Positions 58,201-64,000 of a DNA stretch of 64,000 nucleotides are shown in pieces. A program made the translations under genes and the position numbers. Source of the DNA: Arthrobacter sp. Soil763 (GTDB lineage Bacteria; Actinomycetota; Actinomycetes; Actinomycetales; Micrococcaceae); assembly GCF_001428365.1 (NCBI RefSeq), contig NZ_LMSH01000002.1:370796-434795 (forward strand), read 5' to 3'. The notes beneath the pieces are model-generated. The model worked only from the letters and a program-made list of their open reading frames with translations, ran no database searches and was not told where the DNA came from. Position 1 is the first letter of the stretch. Each line of letters starts with the position of its first letter.

Positions 58201-59367
58201 GTGGAAGCCATCAACAGCAGGCTCCTTAGCTGGGCGTCCATCCTCGACGAGGAGACGCGCAGGCAGGCGCTGGCCACGGCCACGCTGCCGTTCATCTACC
58301 CCCACCTGGCGCTGATGCCGGACGCCCACCTGGGCAAAGGCGCCACCGTGGGGTCGGTCATCCCCACCGTGGGCGCGATCATCCCGGCCGCCGTCGGCGT
58401 CGACATCGGCTGCGGAATGATCGCCGTCCGCACCCAGTACACGCAGCAGGACCTGCCCAAGGACCTGGCGCGGCTGCGGGTGGCCATCGAGCGCGCCGTT
58501 CCGCTGTCGGCCGGGCACTTCAACCGCAGCGTCACGGCGACGGCCCGCCCCCGGCTCGTCGAGCTGCGGAGGATGGCGGCGGCGGCCGGCTTCGACCCCG
58601 CCCGGTACGCGGCGAACTGGGAACTGCAACTGGGCTCGCTGGGCTCGGGCAACCACTTCATCGAAGTGTGCGCCGACGAAAACTCCGCCGTCTGGCTGTT
58701 CCTGCACTCGGGCTCCCGCGGGGTCGGCAACAAGATCGCGCAGCGCCACATCGCGGAGGCCCGGGACCTGGCGCTGCGCCGGAACACCGCCCTGCCGGAC
58801 CGCGACCTGGCCTACCTGGAGGAAGGCACCCCCGAGTTCCAGCGCTACATCCGGGAGTTGCGGTGGGCACAGCACTTCGCGCTGCTCAACCGCGAGGAAA
58901 TGATGGACCGGCTCATCCAGCAGTTCGAAAAGTGGGTCGGCGGCCCGGTCCGGGAGCTGGAACGGATCAACTGCCACCACAACTTCACGGCCCGGGAGAC
59001 GCATTACGGCAAAGCCGTGTGGGTTTCGCGCAAGGGGGCCATCAGGGCCCAGGCCGGCGACCCGGGCCTGATACCCGGTTCCATGGGCACCGCCTCCTAC
59101 GTCGTCACCGGCCTCGGGAACCGGGCCTCCCTGAACTCCTCCCCGCACGGCGCCGGACGGGAGTACTCCCGCACCGCGGCCCGGAAGACCTTCTCGCTCA
59201 CCCAGCTGAAGGCGGCCATGCAGGGCATTGAATTCCGGCCCCGGGAGGCGTTCATCGACGAAATCCCGGCCGCCTACAAACCGATCGACGTCATCATGCG
59301 TGACTCGGCCGAACTGGTCCGGGTGCGGCACAAGCTCCGGCAATTGGTCAACGTCAAAGGTGACTGA
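58201..59367 (+). CDS. rtcB: RtcB-type RNA ligase
   Basis: A 388-residue RtcB. Metal and guanylate sites are visible: AVGVDIGCGMIAVRTQY (Asp/Cys ligands), LGSLGSGNHFIEVCADE, FLHSGSRGVGNKIAQ, INCHHNFTARE, IPGSMGTASYVVTG and NSSPHGAGREYSR, which contains the histidine that is guanylylated. It joins RNA 3'-phosphate or 2',3'-cyclic phosphate to 5'-OH ends in repair. GTG start with GGGAGGAG six bases upstream. No archease or RtcA partner is nearby. Confidence 0.93.
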   Translation: MEAINSRLLSWASILDEETRRQALATATLPFIYPHLALMPDAHLGKGATVGSVIPTVGAIIPAAVGVDIGCGMIAVRTQYTQQDLPKDLARLRVAIERAVPLSAGHFNRSVTATARPRLVELRRMAAAAGFDPARYAANWELQLGSLGSGNHFIEVCADENSAVWLFLHSGSRGVGNKIAQRHIAEARDLALRRNTALPDRDLAYLEEGTPEFQRYIRELRWAQHFALLNREEMMDRLIQQFEKWVGGPVRELERINCHHNFTARETHYGKAVWVSRKGAIRAQAGDPGLIPGSMGTASYVVTGLGNRASLNSSPHGAGREYSRTAARKTFSLTQLKAAMQGIEFRPREAFIDEIPAAYKPIDVIMRDSAELVRVRHKLRQLVNVKGD

Positions 59368-59445
59368 CCGGCCCCGTGACCGGCCCTGGCTCCGGACCCG
59401 GATGTGACGCAGCATGAACCTGCATGACCCCCCGTTTCCACACCA

Positions 59446-59475
59446 TTGAACGCGCCTTCCGGCGCTCCCTAGGGT
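59446..59475 (+). promoter_or_regulatory. Promoter of the sulfonate operon leader
   Basis: TTGAAC (59446-59451), an 18-bp spacer and TAGGGT (59470-59475) form a good housekeeping promoter whose predicted start point falls on the ATG at 59482. It supports a leaderless transcript beginning with the short Cys-containing reading frame. Confidence 0.7.
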
Positions 59476-59481
59476 GAAGCC

Positions 59482-59550
59482 ATGACTACTCCGGAACGGT
59501 TCAACAGGCCCTCCCGCGGGGCCCGCCAGGGGCGATGTCGCCGGCGCTGA
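59482..59550 (+). CDS. Leaderless cysteine-type leader peptide upstream of ssuABC
   Basis: A 22-codon frame starting MTTPERFNRPS and ending RGARQGRCRRR-stop, placed exactly six bases after a -10 box and 44 bp before ssuA. Its only Cys codon is four codons from the stop, within an Arg-rich end. Short Cys-containing leader peptides before sulfur genes are known in actinobacteria, where cysteine-limited ribosome stalling opens the downstream gene. Here that would raise sulfonate uptake during sulfur starvation. Too short for statistics, but position and composition are persuasive. Confidence 0.6.
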   Translation: MTTPERFNRPSRGARQGRCRRR

Positions 59551-59594
59551 CCATCCGCCCGGCCCACCCGCACCCGCACAGAGGGATCCATTCC

Positions 59595-60758
59595 ATGTCA
59601 TCAACGCCCAATAGCCCCACCCCCGGCACCACCCGGATCGTCGCCGGCGCATCGGCCAGGCCCAAACGCAAGCGCACGCTCGAAGTCGGGGTCGCCGTCG
59701 GTCTCGCCCTGCTGATCGGAGCCGGGGCCGCCGTCGCCTCGACCGTGTCCCGCAGCAGCGACGCCGGGGCGGCGCCGGCCGCCGGCGCCGCCCCGGCAAC
59801 GGAACTCCGGCTTGGCTACTTCGGGAACATCACCCACGGCCCGGCCCTGATCGGGGTAAGCAAGGGGTTCATCGCCGGGGAACTGGGCCGGACCAGGCTC
59901 AGCACCCAGGTCTTCAACGCCGGCCCCGCCGCGGTCGAGGCGCTCAACGCCGGCGCCATCGACGCGGCCTACATCGGACCCAACCCGGCGATCAACTCCT
60001 ACGTGAAGAGCAAAGGCGAATCCATCAGCATCATCGCCGGCGCCACCGCCGGCGGTGCGCAGCTGGTGGTCAAGCCCGGGATCACCTCGGCCGCGGACCT
60101 CCCGGGCAAGACCCTGGCGTCGCCGCAGCTCGGCGGCACCCAGGACGTAGCCCTGCGTGCCTGGCTCGGCCACCAGGGGTTCAAGACGTCCACGGACGGC
60201 AGTGGCGACGTCACGATCAACCCGACCGAGAACGCCCAGACCCTCAAACTGTTCCAGGACGGCAAGCTCGACGGCGCCTGGCTGCCGGAGCCGTGGGCGT
60301 CACGCCTGGTGCTCCAGGCCGGGGCGAAGGTCCTGGTGGATGAGAAAAATCTGTGGGACAAGGGCGAGTTCGTCACCACCGTCCTGATCGTCAACAAGAC
60401 GTTCGCGGCCAACCACCCGGCCACCGTCCAGGCGCTACTCAGGGGCCATGTCGAATCGGTTGACTGGCTCAACGCCGCACCCGCCGCCGAGAAAGCCGGC
60501 GTCCTCAACGACGCACTCAAGGCCGCGTCCGGCAAGGCGCTGCCGGCCGACGTCGTCGACCGGTCCCTGAAGCACATTGTCTTCACCACCGACCCGCTCG
60601 CCGGGACCTACCGGAAACTGCTCCAGGACGGCGTCGACGCCGGAACCACCAAGGCGGCGGACATCAACGGCATCTTCGACCTCACGGCGCTGAACCGCGT
60701 CCTGGCCGAGGGGTCCGCCGGCAGGAAGATCTCCGCCGGTGGGCTCGGCAAGGACTAG
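59595..60758 (+). CDS. ssuA: Aliphatic sulfonate ABC transporter substrate-binding protein
   Basis: A 387-residue SsuA/TauA-like binding protein. A basic N-terminus (ARPKRKRTLEVG) leads into one hydrophobic segment (residues ~38-57) that may act as an uncleaved anchor; there is no lipobox cysteine. The binding domain has ELRLGYFGNITHGPALIGVS, AGAIDAAYIGPNPAINSYVK and TLASPQLGGTQDVALRAWLG. Sulfonate specificity is inferred from family and from the cys genes nearby; taurine or nitrate-type ligands are alternatives. The start at 59595 follows GAGGGAT. Confidence 0.87.
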   Translation: MSSTPNSPTPGTTRIVAGASARPKRKRTLEVGVAVGLALLIGAGAAVASTVSRSSDAGAAPAAGAAPATELRLGYFGNITHGPALIGVSKGFIAGELGRTRLSTQVFNAGPAAVEALNAGAIDAAYIGPNPAINSYVKSKGESISIIAGATAGGAQLVVKPGITSAADLPGKTLASPQLGGTQDVALRAWLGHQGFKTSTDGSGDVTINPTENAQTLKLFQDGKLDGAWLPEPWASRLVLQAGAKVLVDEKNLWDKGEFVTTVLIVNKTFAANHPATVQALLRGHVESVDWLNAAPAAEKAGVLNDALKAASGKALPADVVDRSLKHIVFTTDPLAGTYRKLLQDGVDAGTTKAADINGIFDLTALNRVLAEGSAGRKISAGGLGKD

Positions 60759-60802
60759 CTCCGCCGCCTCCGGCCAACCGCCACTACAGTTAGGACCAGA
60801 CC

Positions 60803-61528
60803 ATGCCAGTCGTACTGGAACACCTGGGCAAACGCTTCGGCGACGGTGCCCCGGTACTGGACGACGTCAACGCCACCATCGGGCAGGGCGAGTTCGTCGC
60901 CCTGCTCGGTGCGTCCGGCTGCGGCAAGTCCACCCTACTCAACATCATGGCGGGACTGGAGGCGCCGACGTCGGGCGCCCTCGAAGTGCCAAGCGACGGG
61001 GCAGCGTTCATGTTCCAGGACGCGGCGCTGTTCCCGTGGCTGACCGCCCGGGAAAACATCGAGCTGGCGCTGAAGCTCCGAGGCGTCGGGAAGACCGGGC
61101 GCAGGGCCCGGGCGGGGGAGTTGCTGGACCTGGTGCACCTGGCCGGCGCCGGCGACAAACGGCCCCACGAACTCTCCGGCGGCATGCGGCAGCGGGTGTC
61201 CCTGGCCCGTTCGCTGGCCCAGGACCGGCAGCTGCTCCTCATGGATGAGCCGTTCGCGGCGCTCGACGCGATCACCCGCGACCTGCTCCACGATGAGCTG
61301 GAACGGATCTGGAAGGAAACCGGCCGCACGATCGTCTTTGTCACGCACAACGTCCGGGAAGCCGTCCGGCTGGGCCAGCGCGTGCTGCTGCTGTCCTCCC
61401 GGCCCGGCCGCGTGGTGCGCGAATGGCGCGTCAGCGAGGAACACCGAACCGACGCCGGCCTGGCCGGCCAGCTCACCGGCGAGATCACCGCCCGGCTGCG
61501 AGAGGAAATCCGGCGCCATGCCAAATAA
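60803..61528 (+). CDS. ssuB: Sulfonate ABC transporter ATP-binding protein
   Basis: A 241-residue NitT/TauT-type ATPase: Walker A GASGCGKSTLLNIMAGLEAP, Q-loop FMFQDAALFPWLTAREN, signature LSGGMRQRVSLARSLAQD, Walker B LLMDEPFAALDAITRD and the switch His in VFVTHNVREAV. It overlaps the permease gene by 11 bp, so the two are translationally coupled. AGGA lies seven bases before the ATG. Confidence 0.93.
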   Translation: MPVVLEHLGKRFGDGAPVLDDVNATIGQGEFVALLGASGCGKSTLLNIMAGLEAPTSGALEVPSDGAAFMFQDAALFPWLTARENIELALKLRGVGKTGRRARAGELLDLVHLAGAGDKRPHELSGGMRQRVSLARSLAQDRQLLLMDEPFAALDAITRDLLHDELERIWKETGRTIVFVTHNVREAVRLGQRVLLLSSRPGRVVREWRVSEEHRTDAGLAGQLTGEITARLREEIRRHAK

Positions 61529-62456
61529 CCAGCCCTCCGTGGCGGAGGCCCCGGCCCGCACCCGCAAGGTCACGGCCGCCCTGACCCGGTCCTCCGGCGG
61601 GCAGGATGACCTGCGCGAGCTTGAGGCAGGGCTCGATTCCCTGCAGTCCGACGCCAGCCGCAGGACCGGCATCGACTGGAGCAGGATCCTGCTGCCGGTC
61701 GCCGCGCTCGCGGTGCTGGTGCTCGTCTGGCAGTTCTACGTTTCCCTTGGCCTCAAGCGGCGCGACGTGGTGCCCGGCCCGCTGGACGTCGCCGGCCAGA
61801 TCGGGGTCCTCTGGGGCGAGGGCACGCTGCAGGAAGCGGTCTGGACCTCGGTGCAGCGCGGCGTCCTGGGCTTCCTGATCAGTGTGGTCATCGCGACGCC
61901 GGTGGGGCTCCTGCTGGCGCAGGTGCGGCCCTTGCGGCGCGCCCTCGGACCGCTGATCTCCGGCCTTCAGGTCCTGCCGTCCGTGGCCTGGGTGCCGGCC
62001 GCCATCCTGTGGTTCGGGATCACCGACGCCACGGTGTACTTCGTGGTGTTCATGGGCGCCATCCCGTCGATCATCAACGGCCTGGTCTCAGGCGTGGACC
62101 AGATCCCGCCGCAGTACCGCAGGGTCGGGAAAGTCCTGGGCGCCTCCCGCCTCCAGTTGGCCCTGCAGATCATCCTGCCGGCGGCGCTTCCGGGCTATCT
62201 CGGCGGCCTCAAGCAGGGGTGGGCGTTCTCCTGGCGCTCGCTCATGGCAGCGGAGATCATTGCCGTCGGCGGCACCATCGGCTTCGGCCTGGGCTCGATG
62301 CTGGACCAGGGCCGGGTGCTCTCCGACATGACCATCGTCATGGCCGCCATCCTGCTGATCCTTGGCGTTGGGATCCTGATCGAACTGCTGGTCTTCGGGC
62401 CGGTCGAAAAGCGCCTGCTGCGCCGCCGCGGACTCCTCACCGGCAGCACCCGCTGA
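61518..62456 (+). CDS. ssuC: Sulfonate ABC transporter permease
   Basis: A 312-residue SsuC/TauC-type permease. About 65 hydrophilic N-terminal residues precede six helices. Conserved segments are VWTSVQRGVLGFLISVVIAT, LQVLPSVAWVPAAILWFGIT and the ATPase-contact loop YRRVGKVLGASRLQLALQII. It starts within the end of ssuB (ATG 61518). No FMNH2-dependent sulfonate monooxygenase (ssuD) follows, so desulfonation must be encoded elsewhere. Confidence 0.9.
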   Translation: MPNNQPSVAEAPARTRKVTAALTRSSGGQDDLRELEAGLDSLQSDASRRTGIDWSRILLPVAALAVLVLVWQFYVSLGLKRRDVVPGPLDVAGQIGVLWGEGTLQEAVWTSVQRGVLGFLISVVIATPVGLLLAQVRPLRRALGPLISGLQVLPSVAWVPAAILWFGITDATVYFVVFMGAIPSIINGLVSGVDQIPPQYRRVGKVLGASRLQLALQIILPAALPGYLGGLKQGWAFSWRSLMAAEIIAVGGTIGFGLGSMLDQGRVLSDMTIVMAAILLILGVGILIELLVFGPVEKRLLRRRGLLTGSTR

Positions 62457-62587
62457 ATCCCGCGTGGTGAGCGCTGCCAGGCACTCCGCCGGCCGCCGAT
62501 GGACCCTTGTTACGCCCACGCCCGGTAAATACACTCACGGCTAGGGGCCGGTAAACCGCCCCGCAGCCCGCTTCTGAGGAGGACGCC

Positions 62588-62884
62588 GTGGCGCCAAAAT
62601 ACGGAGTACTGGCACTGGTCGAGGCAAAACTGGGGAAGGAACAGGAGGTCTGGGACTTCCTGAACGGCGCCCGCGCGGCGGTGCTCAAGGAATCCGGGAC
62701 ACGCACCTGGTACGCCTTCCGGGTCAACGATTACACCTTCGGCATCTTTGACACCTTCGACACCGAGGAAGACCGGCAGGCGCACCTCACGGGCGCCATC
62801 CCCGCCGCGCTCGCGCAGCACGGCCCTACCCTGCTGTCCAAGGACCCGGACATCAGGCAGATCGAGCTCATCGCGGTGAAGTAG
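62588..62884 (+). CDS. ABM-domain (YgiN-like) protein
   Basis: A 98-residue dimeric alpha-beta barrel monomer of the antibiotic-biosynthesis-monooxygenase type: YGVLALVEAKLGKEQEVWDF, then SGTRTWYAFRVNDYTFGIFD and TFDTEEDRQAHLTGAIP. Members are cofactor-free monooxygenases, haem-degrading enzymes or stress proteins; the role here is unknown. GTG start preceded by GAGGAGGACGCC. It sits alone between ssuC and cysG. Confidence 0.83.
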   Translation: MAPKYGVLALVEAKLGKEQEVWDFLNGARAAVLKESGTRTWYAFRVNDYTFGIFDTFDTEEDRQAHLTGAIPAALAQHGPTLLSKDPDIRQIELIAVK

Positions 62885-62994
62885 GCCGACGGGCCAGGCC
62901 CGGTCCGACGGGCGAGGTTACCTCCCGTTACCCTGCGTGAACGGGTGTTTCCCGGCCGCTGGGCAGCCTCCGGGAGCGGCCCTATCGTCGATGC

Positions 62995-64000
62995 ATGGCA
63001 ATTCAGGACATCTACCCCGCAGCACTGCGCCTGCTCGGCCGGCCCGTACTGGTGGTCGGCGGCGGACCGGTCGCCGCCCGCCGGGCCAGGGGGCTGCTCG
63101 ACGCCGGCGCCCAGGTCACCGTCGTGGCCCCGCTCGGCTGCCCGGCCCTTGAGGAACTCGCCGGTGCCGGGCTGCTGGACTGGCAGCCCCGCCCGTACCG
63201 CAGCGCCGACGTCGACGGGACCTGGTTCGTCCAGACCGCCACCGGCGACGCCGCGGTGGACGCGCAGGTCGCCGCCGACGCCGAGGCGCAGCGCGTGTGG
63301 TGCGTCAACGCCTCGGACCACGGTGCCTCCGCCGCCTGGACACCGGCCGTGGCCGTCGTCGACGACGTCAAGATCGCCGTCAACGCCGGGGGAGACCCGC
63401 GGCGGGCGATGGCCCTGCGCGACGCCGTCGCCACCGCCCTGCACGCCGGTGACCTTCCGCTCCGGCGTCGTCGCCCATCCGGCGCAGGCAGCGTCGCCCT
63501 CGTCGGCGGCGGACCGGGCGACGCCGGGCTCATCACCGTCCGCGGCCGGCGGCTCCTGGGCCAGGCGGACGTCGTCGTCGCGGACCGGCTCGGCCCGCGT
63601 GAACTGCTCGGTGAACTCGCCCCGGATGTCCGCGTGATCGAGGTCGGCAAGACCCCCGGCCACCACCCGGTCCCGCAGTCCGGGATCAACCGGATCCTCG
63701 TCAACGAGGCCCTGGCCGGGCACCGCGTGGTCCGGCTCAAAGGCGGCGACCCGTACGTCCTGGGCCGCGGCGGTGAAGAAGCCGAGTATTGCCGCCAGCA
63801 CGGCGTCGAGGTTGAAGTCGTGCCCGGAGTGACATCGGCGATCTCCGTCCCCGCCGCCGCCGGCATCCCGGTCACGCACCGCGGCCTGGCCAAGGGCTTC
63901 AGCGTCGTCACCGGGCATGAGGAACTCTCCGAAGTTCCCGCCCGGGCCGACCACACCGTGATCCTGCTCATGGGCGTCGGCCAGCTCCGCGGTTCCGCGG
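62995..64000 (+). CDS. cysG: Siroheme synthase: precorrin-2 dehydrogenase + uroporphyrinogen-III C-methyltransferase (3' truncated by window)
   Basis: The frame is open to the end of the window (335 codons). Residues ~1-150 are the NAD-dependent precorrin-2 dehydrogenase/ferrochelatase part (RPVLVVGGGPVAARRARGLL, then VNAGGDPRRAMALRDAVATA). From residue ~165 the methyltransferase follows (VALVGGGPGDAGLITVRGRR, VRLKGGDPYVLGRGGEEAEY, VVPGVTSAISVPAAAGIPVT). It supplies siroheme for sir. TATCGT six bases before the ATG indicates a leaderless start. The C-terminus lies beyond the window. Confidence 0.94.
   Translation, partial: MAIQDIYPAALRLLGRPVLVVGGGPVAARRARGLLDAGAQVTVVAPLGCPALEELAGAGLLDWQPRPYRSADVDGTWFVQTATGDAAVDAQVAADAEAQRVWCVNASDHGASAAWTPAVAVVDDVKIAVNAGGDPRRAMALRDAVATALHAGDLPLRRRRPSGAGSVALVGGGPGDAGLITVRGRRLLGQADVVVADRLGPRELLGELAPDVRVIEVGKTPGHHPVPQSGINRILVNEALAGHRVVRLKGGDPYVLGRGGEEAEYCRQHGVEVEVVPGVTSAISVPAAAGIPVTHRGLAKGFSVVTGHEELSEVPARADHTVILLMGVGQLRGSA

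Noticed and set aside
62937..62994. GTG frame with an early Cys codon upstream of cysG as a leader peptide
   Set aside because: It has no stop before cysG, lies upstream of the cysG promoter and has no promoter of its own.
1..64000. tRNA, rRNA or riboswitch genes
   Set aside because: No cloverleaf with conserved tRNA boxes, no rRNA signature and no recognisable riboswitch core were found by eye; a covariance-model scan would be needed for weak candidates.

Overview
The window is 64 kb of very GC-rich, gene-dense chromosome from an actinobacterium. The best guess is an Arthrobacter/Pseudarthrobacter-like member of the Micrococcaceae. The evidence is the menaquinone genes (including a MenJ-type saturase), the PaaABCDE aerobic phenylacetate system, GAF-ANTAR and LCP proteins, many GTG/TTG starts with 1-4 bp gene overlaps, and many apparently leaderless genes whose TANNNT box lies 6-7 bp before the start codon. 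No rRNA, tRNA, transposase, integrase or CRISPR array was seen.

Layout. 1-1.1 kb: tail of a LacI regulator and a secreted DUF4397 protein. 1.2-20.6 kb: a phenylacetate catabolic region in three blocks: a hotdog thioesterase divergent from paaZ; a TetR regulator beside paaK-paaI; and paaABCDE plus a paaG-like gene. Four related 22-bp operators, in front of paaZ, paaI-paaK, paaA and the TetR gene, tie the blocks into one regulon. Interspersed are pta-ackA, a GNAT acetyltransferase, oligopeptidase B and an LCP cell-wall ligase. 20.6-26.2 kb: galU, then an Lrp/AsnC regulator divergent from a branched-chain 2-oxoacid dehydrogenase operon (E1alpha-E1beta-E2). 26.2-33.5 kb: MBL-fold hydrolase, ParA-like ATPase, GAF-ANTAR regulator, MFS transporter, flavoprotein monooxygenase/TetR pair and a PAP2 phosphatase.

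33.5-49.4 kb: menaquinone biosynthesis (menC, menD, menF, menG, menJ, polyprenyl diphosphate synthase), interrupted by a PHO-box-controlled phoX, an argS, an AbiEi/DUF559-like orphan and a polar amino-acid ABC transporter. 49.4-51.9 kb: a second DUF559-like orphan, a small acidic SUKH-like protein and a TRIC channel. 51.9-64 kb: sulfur assimilation (CbiX-like chelatase, sir-cysH-cysD-cysN, ssuABC, cysG running off the end), with a GYD protein, RtcB and an ABM protein in between. The sulfonate operon is preceded by a leaderless 22-codon peptide ending in RCRRR, which looks like a cysteine attenuator.

The most unusual signal is a ~100-bp palindromic sequence found twice (24876-24977 and 55252-55355) inside unrelated genes, the E2 linker and the CysD N-terminus. 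Both copies are in the same reading frame, with compensatory changes that preserve the stems. It behaves like a protein-coding palindromic mobile element. A second theme is a set of long intergenic hairpins whose sequence differs at every site but whose architecture recurs (often an 11-nt loop; in two cases 32-bp periodic copies of the arm).
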